Shown in pieces: positions 45,702-54,901 of a stretch of 64,000 bases of DNA. Positions within the stretch are counted from its first letter, which is position 1. The number at the start of each line of letters is the position of its first letter. A program made the translations under genes and the position numbers. The notes under the pieces were generated by a model that worked only from the letters and a program-made list of their open reading frames with translations, did not search any database and was not told where the DNA came from. This DNA is from Clostridiales bacterium VE202-21 (GTDB taxonomy: Bacteria; Bacillota; Clostridia; Lachnospirales; Lachnospiraceae): the NCBI GenBank assembly GCA_000509105.1, contig BAIF02000035.1, positions 1-64,000 on the forward strand, given 5' to 3'.

Positions 45702-46574
45702 ATGAATTATAAAAAAATGTATCCCAGGTATCTCTGGATGATCCCCCTGATTATTTACACATTATTTTACATTCTGCCGGGGATTCTGGGTATCTATTAC
45801 TCTTTTGTGAACTACACGATCTATAATGATTCCAAGGAATTCGTCGGATTTGCCAACTATATCCAGATGTTTTCCCAGAACCGGTTCCGGGTGGGGCTTG
45901 GCAATACGCTCCTGTTTGCCGTACTGACAACGGTATGCAAGAACCTGATCGGCCTGGCAATGGCGGTTGCGCTGAATACCAGCATCCGTTCCAGAAATGT
46001 GCTCCGCACCATTTTTTATCTGCCGGTAATCTTAAGCACCCTGATCGTTGGGCAGATCTTCCAGGCAATGCTCCAGCCGGATACGGGGCTGATTAATCAT
46101 ATTCTTTCTGTTTTCAGCTCCTCGGCCTTAAGCTTTGACTGGCTCGGCAACCCGAATACTGCCATGTGGATGGTCATTCTGGTAGAGATATGGAAAGGGG
46201 CCGGCTACTGCATGGTAATCTATCTGGCAGGGCTTCAGGTGATCTCCAAAGAATACTACGAGGCAGCTTCGATCGACGGCGCAACGGCATGGACCAGTTT
46301 TAAAAATATCACGCTGCCGCTGATCGTGCCTTCTATCAGCATCAATGTGCTTCTGAGCGTAGTCAACGGACTGAAGGTATTTGATATCATCATCGCCCTG
46401 ACCGGAGGCGGGCCGGGTATGTCCACCCAGGTCCTAAGTACAACCATATACTCCTATCTGGGCAGCGGCGCACTCTCCACGGGCTGTGCGGCCAATGTGG
46501 TACTGACGGTGTTTGTCATTGTAGTATTCTTTGCCCTGAATAAACTGTTTGCAAAACTGGAGGTGGATCACTAA
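45702..46574 (+). CDS. Sugar ABC transporter permease (MalF/UgpA type)
   Basis: A 290-residue inner-membrane protein with six hydrophobic segments and the cytoplasmic coupling (EAA) loop EYYEAASIDGATAWTSFKNITLPLI. It is the first permease of a CUT1 importer. The stop overlaps the second permease start by one base (TAATG). Confidence 0.95.
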   Translation: MNYKKMYPRYLWMIPLIIYTLFYILPGILGIYYSFVNYTIYNDSKEFVGFANYIQMFSQNRFRVGLGNTLLFAVLTTVCKNLIGLAMAVALNTSIRSRNVLRTIFYLPVILSTLIVGQIFQAMLQPDTGLINHILSVFSSSALSFDWLGNPNTAMWMVILVEIWKGAGYCMVIYLAGLQVISKEYYEAASIDGATAWTSFKNITLPLIVPSISINVLLSVVNGLKVFDIIIALTGGGPGMSTQVLSTTIYSYLGSGALSTGCAANVVLTVFVIVVFFALNKLFAKLEVDH

Positions 46575-47395
46575 TGAGAGCACAGAAAATAAAGCGCACT
46601 GTTTTGGCGGTATTTATGTGGATACTGAGCCTGATCGTTCTGATCCCGCTGCTGCTGATTATCATCAATTCATTTAAAACCTCCGCGGAGGCAGATATCA
46701 TGACGCTGAAGCTGCCGGAAGTGTGGCAGTTTGCAAACTTTGCCGTGGCGGTTGCGGAGTCCAATATTTTCAGGACCTTCCTGAATAGTGTCCTGATTAC
46801 CGGCGTTTCGGTTTTGGCATCCTCCATATTGGGGACAATGGCCGGATATTCCCTAAGCAGAAACCGGGATAAGATTAACAGAGGCGTATACTCTTATTTC
46901 CTGCTTGGGCTGGTGGTTCCGGTACAGGTCATTGCACTGATACAGGTCCTGCAGAAATTCAGGATGATGGACTCTTATGCGGGGATTATATTTGTCTATA
47001 TCGCAATGTTTGTACCGCTGAGCGTATTCTTGGCATACAGCTTTGTCAGTTCCGTGCCGAAAGAGCTGGATGAAGCAGCTGTAATGGACGGGGCGACTCC
47101 CCTGCAGCTTTTCTTCCACATCATACGCCCGATGCTGACGCCGGTAATCGTGACATCGTTTATTACGCAATTTGTATTTATCTGGAATGATTTCCAGTAT
47201 CCGCTGTATCTGCTGTCCAGCAGTTCCAAGTGGACCATAGTCCTCGGCGTTTACAAGTTTATCGGCCAGTTTGGCAGTGACTGGAATATCGTATGTGCAT
47301 ACATCCTGCTTTCCTCCCTGCCGGTAGTAATTGTATATCTGGCGGGACAAAAATATATCATTTCAGGCATGGTGGCAGGCGCAGTGAAAGGTTGA
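46574..47395 (+). CDS. Sugar ABC transporter permease (MalG/UgpE type)
   Basis: A 273-residue membrane protein with six segments and the EAA loop ELDEAAVMDGATPLQLFFHIIRPML. It partners the preceding permease. It is coupled by a one-base overlap. The kinase gene begins about 70 bases later with its own ribosome site. Confidence 0.95.
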   Translation: MRAQKIKRTVLAVFMWILSLIVLIPLLLIIINSFKTSAEADIMTLKLPEVWQFANFAVAVAESNIFRTFLNSVLITGVSVLASSILGTMAGYSLSRNRDKINRGVYSYFLLGLVVPVQVIALIQVLQKFRMMDSYAGIIFVYIAMFVPLSVFLAYSFVSSVPKELDEAAVMDGATPLQLFFHIIRPMLTPVIVTSFITQFVFIWNDFQYPLYLLSSSSKWTIVLGVYKFIGQFGSDWNIVCAYILLSSLPVVIVYLAGQKYIISGMVAGAVKG

Positions 47396-47465
47396 TAACG
47401 AATTTGCTGTGTGATATAGTGGGGAAAATGCTGCAGAAAATGAAACAGAAAGGGGATGGAACGTG

Positions 47466-49286
47466 ATGATCAGGGTAAAACAGCTTAGTTATCAGAAAAA
47501 GGCAGTCCTGTTGTTCTCTCTTTTAATCAGTCTGCTTATCCTTATATTCCTCGCTATATACACGAACTCCCAGAGCAAATCCATAAAGGAAAAGGAACAG
47601 GACACAATGGAACAGCTTTCCGTCAGGGCGGTCACCCAGTTTGGAGAGCTGCTGGAGAATATGCACAGAATCTCGCTTGGCGTGGCTTCTGACAAGCATG
47701 TGCTCCGTGTTCTGGAACAGGCAGAAAATTATAATGGGGAGGAAAATTATTTCCAGAAATATCCCCAGGAGCGAAAGACCATACAGATGGTTCTGATGAA
47801 CCTGATCGGAGAGGATTTCCGGAACCGCAGCTTCCACGTGATTTCAGCGCGTGACGACTGGCTGAATCTGGATATCTATAACGAGGCCTACATGAATAAA
47901 GAAGGGATTGAAGCTCTTCCCTGGCGGGAAAAGATGAGAGATGATGAATACATCAAGTATATTACGCCCTTTGCGGAGGATGGATACGGGCGCACGAAAG
48001 AGGAGGTCTTCTCTTATGTCAGGCAGATTCAGGATGAATACCAGAAATTGGGATATATTGATATCCAGTATGAGAAAAAGCTTCTCGATGATATTTTCAC
48101 TCTGCAGATGAATAATTATCCTGTTCAGGTAGCTGTTTATCATGGAGGAGAACTGTTTTACGGGAAAGATCTAAAGAATAAAGAACACCTGGAATCCATA
48201 TGGCGGGAGATGGAATTCACGGAAGAGGGGCACATACAGGAAGTAAAAGCCGGCAGCCGCAAATATCTGGTATATGGTGCGGACAATACTGCCTTTGAGA
48301 TGCAGGTCTGCCTCTATGTAGATGTAAACAGCTATATGGGCGTCATCTATCAGAATCTGGCATGGATTATCGTGCTGGGCGTGATTCTGCTCTGCATTAT
48401 GATTCTGCTGGTGACCCTTGTGACAGAGAATCTTTACCGGCCGATCCGGCAGCTCAGGGACAGCATTCAGCACATGAATTATGGGGAACTGGCCTTAAAC
48501 CGGAATATAGAAGATACGGACGACGAGATCCAGATGCTGACCTCCGCCTTTTATGACATGCTCGATAAGATGAAAAAGTCCAGAAATGAACTGGTAGAGG
48601 CGAAGACAAGGGCTGTACGGGCCAGATATGAAGTGCTTCAGGCACAGATCAATCCTCATTTTATGCATAATATACTGTCGGTAATCGGGCTGATGGGGTA
48701 TCAGAAAGATGCGCCGGAGATCATGGACATCTGTTCAGACCTCACAAAAATGCTGCAGTACACGACAGATACCGGAAATTCTACGGTACCTTTGAAAGAA
48801 GAAATAGCACATGTTGAGACCTATCTGAAATTAATGGGATACCGCTATCTGGACCGCCTGCAGGTGGACATAAAAGTGGATCTGGCGATGGAGGAGATAA
48901 GGGTTCCAAAATTCATACTGCAGCCCATCGCAGAGAACTGTTTTCAGCACAGTTTTGCCAACAGCAGGCAGAAAAAATACGAAATACAGGTTCTGGGTAT
49001 GGGGACAAGTGAGGAGTGGCGGATTCAGATCCTGGATAATGGGACTGGTTTTACGGGCGAGGCCCTGGCAAAACTTAAAGAACAGTTCGCAGAAATAGAT
49101 GCAAATATCAGAGAAGGAAGTTCGATTCCTGAGATGGGGATCGGTGGAATGGCGCTGGCAAATACGTATGCACGGCTGGCAATCTATTCAGAGGGCCGGA
49201 TTGGGCTGGAGGCAGGAAACAGGCCCGAGGGCGGTTCCTGGGTAAGCCTGATGCAGCGGACAGACCGCGGGAGTATCGAAGCGTGA
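47466..49286 (+). CDS. YesM-type sensor histidine kinase
   Basis: About 606 residues. One membrane helix at about 15-33, an external sensing domain (about 35-295), a second helix (about 298-323), a HAMP linker (ENLYRPIRQLRDSI), then a His_kinase domain with phospho-acceptor His in QINPHFMHNILS. The ATP-binding N box is near LQPIAENCFQHSF and the G box near LDNGTGFTGEA. This is the LytS/YesM type, which often senses sugars together with a binding protein. GTG 47463 is an alternative start. It is paired with the next gene, an AraC-type response regulator. Confidence 0.9.
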   Translation: MIRVKQLSYQKKAVLLFSLLISLLILIFLAIYTNSQSKSIKEKEQDTMEQLSVRAVTQFGELLENMHRISLGVASDKHVLRVLEQAENYNGEENYFQKYPQERKTIQMVLMNLIGEDFRNRSFHVISARDDWLNLDIYNEAYMNKEGIEALPWREKMRDDEYIKYITPFAEDGYGRTKEEVFSYVRQIQDEYQKLGYIDIQYEKKLLDDIFTLQMNNYPVQVAVYHGGELFYGKDLKNKEHLESIWREMEFTEEGHIQEVKAGSRKYLVYGADNTAFEMQVCLYVDVNSYMGVIYQNLAWIIVLGVILLCIMILLVTLVTENLYRPIRQLRDSIQHMNYGELALNRNIEDTDDEIQMLTSAFYDMLDKMKKSRNELVEAKTRAVRARYEVLQAQINPHFMHNILSVIGLMGYQKDAPEIMDICSDLTKMLQYTTDTGNSTVPLKEEIAHVETYLKLMGYRYLDRLQVDIKVDLAMEEIRVPKFILQPIAENCFQHSFANSRQKKYEIQVLGMGTSEEWRIQILDNGTGFTGEALAKLKEQFAEIDANIREGSSIPEMGIGGMALANTYARLAIYSEGRIGLEAGNRPEGGSWVSLMQRTDRGSIEA

Positions 49287-49341
49287 CATTTCATAAGGAG
49301 TACAGGGACGGAACTGTTACGGGGTGGAAAAGGAGAAAACA

Positions 49342-50889
49342 ATGTTGATGAAGATACTGGTTGCAGAGGATGAACCGGCAATCCGACAGGGGATTATTGC
49401 TCTGATCGGAAACCTGGGGCTGTCCGTTGAAATTACAGGCGCCGCAGAGGACGGTATGGAAGCGCTGGAACTGATGGCAGCCACGAGGCCGGATGTTTTG
49501 ATTACGGATATCAGGATGCCGGGGATGAGCGGCCTTGAATTAATCGGAAAGGCAAAGGAGCTGTATCCGGGAACGGAATACGTGATTCTCAGCGGATATT
49601 CTGAGTTTGAATATGCGAAGCAGGCGATGAGATACGGCGTACAGGATTATATCCTCAAGCCGCCCAGGAAGGAGGAGGTCGGCAGCGCGCTGGAAAAGAT
49701 CTATACCAGGATGGTGAATTCAAAAAAAGCCGGAAGGAAGCAGAACGTATACGATTATGTGGTCAATGGGGTACAGAAAGATACCGCGCAGCTCGAGACA
49801 GAGGGCTGCTGTTATTACCTGATTCTATTTTCCATCGGTCCGTTTACTAATCGGACGGAAAACCTGATTCAGGTGGGAATCAGCGGCTTTTCTTCAAAAG
49901 AACTGCAGGAACAGCTCTGCCAGGGGCTTGGGGAGGGGGAGGATTGTCTGGTGTTCGATATGAAACAGCAGAACGAAAAACTGATCCTCCTTTCTGTAAA
50001 GAAGCGGGAAATCAGCCCCATACAGCGTGTGGTACTGAAACTTTCCTCCTACGAGAAGAAATTCTCCATGCCGGTCCATATGATTTTGTCGGATGAAATG
50101 GATCATACCGGGCTGCTTCCCGGGACTTATGCTAAACTGCACAGAAGTCTTGCGAGGCAGGTGCTGATTGGGAAGAGTGATGTTGTATTTCTGGAGAAAG
50201 AATCGAATCAGGAGAGTGAACTGGCGCTGGATGAAAGTGAGAAATGCCAGATCGCTTCTTTGCTGGAGCAGGGGGACGGCGATGGGCTGTGCTCCCTTTT
50301 TGGGCTTTTATGTACAAAGTGGAAGAAAAAGAGGATACCGCAGATCAGCTGCGAATTCAGTGTGAAATATATTCTTATGGAAGTTTATCAGAGAAATCCG
50401 GTTCTGGAGGCCGAGGCTGCGGTCGAAGATTTATTTTACCAGGCCGAGGAGGTCATTGGGAAGGCCAGGACTTTTGAGCAGTTCGAGGAGGGAATCTGTG
50501 GGCTGTTTCAGGATGTTTTTGGCAGGATCAAAGAGGGAAAGGCAAATAAAAAAATCGAGGACGTGGTTGAGCTGCTGAAACAGCATATTTACCTGCACTA
50601 CAACAGCAATTTGTCTCTGGAAAAGTTTGCCGGCCAGTTTGGCTATAATCCTACGTATCTGTCGAATCAGTTTACCAGCCTGCAGCGCATCTCGCCAAGC
50701 AGGCTGCTCACCAATATCCGGCTGGAGAAAGGGAAGGAACTGCTTTTAAATACGGATTACCTGCTGAAAGATATTGCGGAAATGATCGGGTTTCATGATG
50801 TATCATATTTCAGCCGTTTTTTCAAGGACAATGTGGGGCAGAGTCCCAAACAGTTCCGTGAAGCGGCGGGCAGAGAGAGGAAAGAATGA
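49342..50889 (+). CDS. YesN-type response regulator with AraC DNA-binding domain
   Basis: A 515-residue regulator. The receiver domain (about 1-125) has phospho-acceptor Asp56 in LITDIRMPGMSG and the conserved Lys in YILKPP. A long middle region follows (about 130-410). The C terminus is an AraC double helix-turn-helix with SLEKFAGQFGYNPTYLSNQF and KDIAEMIGFHDVSYFSRFFK. AAAGGAG before ATG 49342 decides the start over GTG 49324. It is the natural candidate for binding the TGTGAA repeats in front of the GH42 and transporter genes. It overlaps the GH127 gene by four bases. Confidence 0.9.
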   Translation: MLMKILVAEDEPAIRQGIIALIGNLGLSVEITGAAEDGMEALELMAATRPDVLITDIRMPGMSGLELIGKAKELYPGTEYVILSGYSEFEYAKQAMRYGVQDYILKPPRKEEVGSALEKIYTRMVNSKKAGRKQNVYDYVVNGVQKDTAQLETEGCCYYLILFSIGPFTNRTENLIQVGISGFSSKELQEQLCQGLGEGEDCLVFDMKQQNEKLILLSVKKREISPIQRVVLKLSSYEKKFSMPVHMILSDEMDHTGLLPGTYAKLHRSLARQVLIGKSDVVFLEKESNQESELALDESEKCQIASLLEQGDGDGLCSLFGLLCTKWKKKRIPQISCEFSVKYILMEVYQRNPVLEAEAAVEDLFYQAEEVIGKARTFEQFEEGICGLFQDVFGRIKEGKANKKIEDVVELLKQHIYLHYNSNLSLEKFAGQFGYNPTYLSNQFTSLQRISPSRLLTNIRLEKGKELLLNTDYLLKDIAEMIGFHDVSYFSRFFKDNVGQSPKQFREAAGRERKE

Positions 50890-52805
50890 AGAATTATATC
50901 GAGACAGAACCACAGTTAAAAGCAATAGAGGTAAAGGATAAATTCTGGTCTTTTTATCAGGAACTAATCCGGGATGTCGTTCTTCCTTACCAGGAGCAGA
51001 TCCTGAAGGACGAGATTCCCGGCGCGGAAAAAAGCGGGGCAATCAGGAATCTTCGTATTGCGGCCGGTCAGGAGGCGGGGGAGTTTTACGGACAGGTATT
51101 CCAGGACAGCGATGTATCGAAATGGCTTGAGGCGGTCAGCTACGTCTCTAATATGGAAGGAACTGGAAGATTGGAAGAAAGTGCGCGGCAGGTGATTCAT
51201 CTTATGGAGCTTGCACAGGAGGACGATGGCTATCTGAATACTTACTTCCAGCTTAAGGAGCCGGAGCATAAATGGCAGAACCTACTGGAGTGCCATGAAT
51301 TATACTGTGCAGGACATTTGATAGAGGCCGCTGTGGCTGATTACGAGATGTCCGGCAGGAGCACCTTCCTAAACCTGGCCATGCGCCTGGCGGACCTGAT
51401 TGATTCTCGTTTCGGTCCCGGAAAAGTGCGCGGTATCCCGGGACACGAGGAGATCGAACTGGCGCTTCTGCGTTTGTGGAGAGTGACAAAGGAGCAGAGG
51501 TACTTTGATCTGGCAGGATATTTTCTTGAGGAACGGGGCACGGACCCAAATTACTTTGCGCAAGAAAAGAGCCGGAAGGCCTGGATGGACCCCGCGGAGC
51601 GCAATTATACCCAAAACCACCGCCCCATCCGGGAGCAGGATACGGCCGAGGGGCATGCTGTCCGTGCCATGTATCTCTACACAGCAATGGCGGATCTGGC
51701 GGCATGGACAGCGGATGAAGAACTGAAAGCAGCCTGCGTAAGGCTGTGGAAAAATGTGACGGAAAAAAGGATGTATATAACCGGAGGCGTAGGTTCTGGC
51801 GCTAAGGGCGAGACCTTTACTGTGGATTATGACCTTCCCAACGACAGGGCATATGCGGAGACCTGCGCGGCGGTGGGACTTGTGTTCTGGGCAAGGAAGA
51901 TGCTGGGGCTGGATCTTAGCGGAAAATATGCGGATGTGATGGAGCGCGCGCTGTATAATGGAGTATTGGGAGGAATGGGAAGGGACGGCAGACATTTCTT
52001 CTATGTGAATCCTCTGGAGGTTGTACCCGGCATATCCGGTGAGGTGCCCGGGTATGAGCATGTGCGGCCGGTAAGGCCAAAGTGGTATGCATGCGCCTGC
52101 TGCCCGCCCAATATAGCGCGTCTGCTCGCATCGCTTGGAAAATATGCATGGGGAGAATCAAGGGGCTGTGTTTACTCGCACCTCTATCTGGGAGGTGTTT
52201 TTCATTCCCTGCAGAATGGAATCAGCTGGAAGACGGTCACGGACTATCCCTGGGAGGGTAGGATCCAGTATGAAGTCTGTGATCATGAAAAAAGGGAGAA
52301 GAGTGCCCTGGCCGTCAGAATACCAGGGTGGTGTTCCTCCTACAGCCTGCTGGTAAATGGAAGGGAATGTACGGAGGAATATGAGGTTAAAGACGGTTAT
52401 GTCTCAATAATAAGGGAATGGACTAAGGGAGATACCGTCAGCCTGCATCTGTGTATGGAGGTGAAACGGATCTACGCGAATCTTTGTGTGCGGGAAGACG
52501 CGGGATGTACAGCGCTGATGCGGGGGCCTCTGGTGTACTGCCTGGAAGAGGCTGACAATGGAACGGGGCAGAACGCGCTTCTGCTTCCGGCAGGATCTGA
52601 GATAATAGAAAGACAGAAGTCCGATGAGCTTCTGGGGGATTATATAGGGCTGGAAGCCGCCGGCCTTAGATTGAAAGGGGACAGCGAAGCTTTATACAGT
52701 GAAACGCCTCCACGCGCCGGCGGGACAATGATTTATGCAGTGCCATATTTCCTGTGGGGAAACCGGACGGCAGGGGAAATGCGGGTATGGATCCACGAGA
52801 CCTAA
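50886..52805 (+). CDS. GH127 family beta-L-arabinofuranosidase
   Basis: A 639-residue cytosolic enzyme of GH127 (formerly DUF1680), which removes beta-L-arabinofuranose. The zinc-coordinating, catalytic cysteine motif CACCPPN is at about 402-408, and the acid glutamate region ECHELYCAGHLIEA near residue 135. GSGAKGETFTVDYDLPNDRAYAETCA is also family-typical. The ATG overlaps the response-regulator stop (ATGA), so it is translated with the two-component genes. Together with GH42 and GH95, it points to a plant polysaccharide side chain such as arabinogalactan. Confidence 0.9.
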   Translation: MKNYIETEPQLKAIEVKDKFWSFYQELIRDVVLPYQEQILKDEIPGAEKSGAIRNLRIAAGQEAGEFYGQVFQDSDVSKWLEAVSYVSNMEGTGRLEESARQVIHLMELAQEDDGYLNTYFQLKEPEHKWQNLLECHELYCAGHLIEAAVADYEMSGRSTFLNLAMRLADLIDSRFGPGKVRGIPGHEEIELALLRLWRVTKEQRYFDLAGYFLEERGTDPNYFAQEKSRKAWMDPAERNYTQNHRPIREQDTAEGHAVRAMYLYTAMADLAAWTADEELKAACVRLWKNVTEKRMYITGGVGSGAKGETFTVDYDLPNDRAYAETCAAVGLVFWARKMLGLDLSGKYADVMERALYNGVLGGMGRDGRHFFYVNPLEVVPGISGEVPGYEHVRPVRPKWYACACCPPNIARLLASLGKYAWGESRGCVYSHLYLGGVFHSLQNGISWKTVTDYPWEGRIQYEVCDHEKREKSALAVRIPGWCSSYSLLVNGRECTEEYEVKDGYVSIIREWTKGDTVSLHLCMEVKRIYANLCVREDAGCTALMRGPLVYCLEEADNGTGQNALLLPAGSEIIERQKSDELLGDYIGLEAAGLRLKGDSEALYSETPPRAGGTMIYAVPYFLWGNRTAGEMRVWIHET

Positions 52806-52850
52806 GAAATGTGACAACGGTGCATCTGAATGTGAAATTCTTACTCATTT

Positions 52851-52879
52851 TGAATGTCGTACGTATTTTAGGCAATACT
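52851..52879 (+). promoter_or_regulatory. Possible sigma-G promoter of the spore protein gene
   Basis: TGAATG (52851-52856), 16 bp, CAATACT (52873-52879). It resembles the sigma-G pattern (TGAATA, 17-18 bp, CATnnTA) but both boxes deviate. The regulon is expected for a SASP gene, so this is only a candidate. Confidence 0.3.
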
Positions 52880-52907
52880 CCTACCAAAAAGAAAGGTAGG
52901 TATCAAT

Positions 52908-53093
52908 ATGTCTGAAAAGAAATCAAAACCAATTGACTTGAAAAATCTGGAGCCTGAAGAGAAGGTGAAGTATGAAATTGCAGAAGAACTGGGCCTTTTA
53001 GATAAAGTTATGGCAGAGGGATGGAAGTCTTTATCCTCAAAAGAAACAGGACGGATCGGAGGTCTGATTACGAAAAGAAAACGAAAGAGTTGA
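52908..53093 (+). CDS. Small acid-soluble spore protein, alpha/beta type
   Basis: A 61-residue protein with the SASP pattern EKVKYEIAEELGLL and the GWKSLSSKETGRIGGLITKR segment, ending in a basic tail. These proteins bind and protect DNA in dormant spores and are cut by Gpr at germination. It is shorter than most SASPs but fits the short clostridial group. AAAGGTAGG precedes the ATG. Its presence supports a spore-forming host. Confidence 0.8.
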   Translation: MSEKKSKPIDLKNLEPEEKVKYEIAEELGLLDKVMAEGWKSLSSKETGRIGGLITKRKRKS

Positions 53094-53153
53094 AAAATCT
53101 GCAGATTTTTGATACAATTGTACGACTGGGGAGAAGAAGCACAGGTGGTGTAG

Positions 53154-53825
53154 ATGAAAGAGAAGATTAATATCTTTGATGTGGAGATTGACGGCTTCAC
53201 AGCAAAAGCCGCTATGCAGGCGGCTGTGCAGTATATGCAGAGTGAATCCATCAATACGATTGAAATTATCACGCTGGATATGCTCATGCAGGAAAAGGAC
53301 AATCCTGCATGGAAAGAAGATACAAAAGCAATGGATATGGTGCTTCCGGGAGAGAAAGAGATACTGGAAGCGGCGGAAGTACAGGATAGATATTTACTAA
53401 AGGATGTAGCAAATAAAGTGTTTCTTAAAATGTTCCTGCGCTACCTCCAGAAAAATCGAAAGAAGATCTTTCTGATGGTGCAGTCCGAGCAGGAGATGAT
53501 AAGCCTCAAAGAGGCTGTGGAAACATACAACAGAGGAATTACGGTGGCGGGCTATGGCGCCCTGGACGTAGAAGGAAAGTCCGAGGAGGATGTCATTAAC
53601 AACATCAACGGTGCGGAAATTGATTGTATACTTTCTGTACTGCCCTCACCGCAGCAGGAGGATTTTATTGTCAGAAATGCCGCGCTGCTCAATGCCCGTG
53701 TATGGCTGGGATGCGGCAGGGCTCTGGAACAGAGCTTCAGCGAGAAAAGCGGAGATGGAGTACGCCGTTTCTTTTTGAAAAAGGTATTCCGTTATCGGGT
53801 GGGAAAACAGAAGAAGGAGAATTGA
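53154..53825 (+). CDS. WecG/TagA/CpsF-like glycosyltransferase (diverged)
   Basis: A 223-residue protein with the WecG/TagA/CpsF layout: an N-terminal INIFDVEIDGFT (the family's start pattern), a middle VLPGEKEI, and a C-terminal SVLPSPQQEDFIVRNAALLNARVWLGCGRALE. The family adds ManNAc(A) to lipid-linked sugars for wall polymers. This copy is diverged and may be a conserved relative with another role. It is two bases upstream of a YitT gene. Confidence 0.65.
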   Translation: MKEKINIFDVEIDGFTAKAAMQAAVQYMQSESINTIEIITLDMLMQEKDNPAWKEDTKAMDMVLPGEKEILEAAEVQDRYLLKDVANKVFLKMFLRYLQKNRKKIFLMVQSEQEMISLKEAVETYNRGITVAGYGALDVEGKSEEDVINNINGAEIDCILSVLPSPQQEDFIVRNAALLNARVWLGCGRALEQSFSEKSGDGVRRFFLKKVFRYRVGKQKKEN

Positions 53826-53827
53826 GC

Positions 53828-54697
53828 ATGCATAGATATCGGGAAAAACCCGTGTATATAAAGTATGCATACATCGCTGTGGGGACAGGAATCGTATCTT
53901 TTGCCATCAAATGTATTTATGAACCCAACAGCCTGGTAGTCGGCGGATTTTCAGGGCTGGCTATCATCATTAAGAACCTTACGGAAGGGATTCTTCCTGG
54001 CGGTATTCCTCTCTGGTTTACGAATGCCGCCCTCAATGTGCCTGTATTTCTTGCGGCACTGAAAGTAAAAGGCAGGTCATTTATCGGCAGGACCTTATTT
54101 GCAACCGCCATGGTTTCGGTCTGGCTGGGAGTTCTGCCCGAGTTTTCCTTTATTCAGGACAACCTCCTGCTGGCCGCCGTGTTCGGCGGGGCGCTGCAGG
54201 GGGTCGGTATGGGCCTGGTATTTTCAGCCAGGGCAACGACCGGAGGAACAGACATGGTCGGGGCAATTATCCAGAATTATCTGCGGCAGTTTTCCGTGGC
54301 GAAGATTATGATGGTGCTAGACGCTGTGATTGTCATAGCCGGTGGATATGTGTTTGGTATTGAACGCGCGCTTTATGCAATCATTACCATTGTGGTGGTC
54401 AACCGAATTGCGGACGCAATGATAGAAGGGGTGAAATTCGCAAAGGCTGCTTTTATTATCACAGACCGGTACGATGAGGTGGCAGAGACGGTCATGCACG
54501 GAGTGGACCGCGGACTTACCGGTATATATGCAAAAGGCATGTATACAGGGAAGGACCGATGCCTGCTCTACTGTGTGGTTACAAAGAAAGAACTGGTGCA
54601 GTTGAAGGAACTGGTGGGCAGAATCGATGAAAATGCGTTCATTATTGTGAGCGATGCCCGTGAGGTTATGGGTGAAGGATTTTTCCCCGTAGAATAA
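53828..54697 (+). CDS. YitT family membrane protein (DUF2179)
   Basis: A 289-residue membrane protein with five to six hydrophobic segments (about 10-190) and a cytosolic DUF2179 domain at the C terminus (KAAFIITDRYDEVAETV, LTGIYAKGMYTGKDRCLLYCVV). The family's role is unknown. The frame opens further upstream, but the YitT N terminus and GAAGGAG before ATG 53828 set the start. A terminator follows. Confidence 0.9.
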   Translation: MHRYREKPVYIKYAYIAVGTGIVSFAIKCIYEPNSLVVGGFSGLAIIIKNLTEGILPGGIPLWFTNAALNVPVFLAALKVKGRSFIGRTLFATAMVSVWLGVLPEFSFIQDNLLLAAVFGGALQGVGMGLVFSARATTGGTDMVGAIIQNYLRQFSVAKIMMVLDAVIVIAGGYVFGIERALYAIITIVVVNRIADAMIEGVKFAKAAFIITDRYDEVAETVMHGVDRGLTGIYAKGMYTGKDRCLLYCVVTKKELVQLKELVGRIDENAFIIVSDAREVMGEGFFPVE

Positions 54698-54748
54698 GAT
54701 TTGTGAACAATGTATAATGACGAAAATATGAATTTTTTGTAAAAAATA

Positions 54749-54793
54749 TGAGGAAATGCATAAAAAAAGTGGATTTCCTCTTTATTTTTTTGA
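54749..54793 (+). terminator. Terminator after the YitT gene
   Basis: GAGGAAAT pairs with ATTTCCTC around a 15-base loop and is followed by TTTATTTTTTT. It separates the YitT transcript from the CdaR-like gene. Confidence 0.75.
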
Positions 54794-54901
54794 CGTTATG
54801 CATTAATATATATCTTGTATATGTACGTTCTTCACATTTTTTGATGCCGGAATTTGTGAAAAATGCACATGAATAGAGTCATAAAGCGGAGGAGAGAAAG
54901 T

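Noticed and set aside
49311..49320. GAACTGTTAC half of a B-family palindrome between kinase and regulator genes
   Set aside because: The left arm is missing, so it is not counted as a copy.
54846..54878. TGTGAA-N7-CATGAA upstream of the CdaR-like gene
   Set aside because: It resembles the glycan-cluster repeat, but the second unit differs and no -10 box lies 17 bp downstream.
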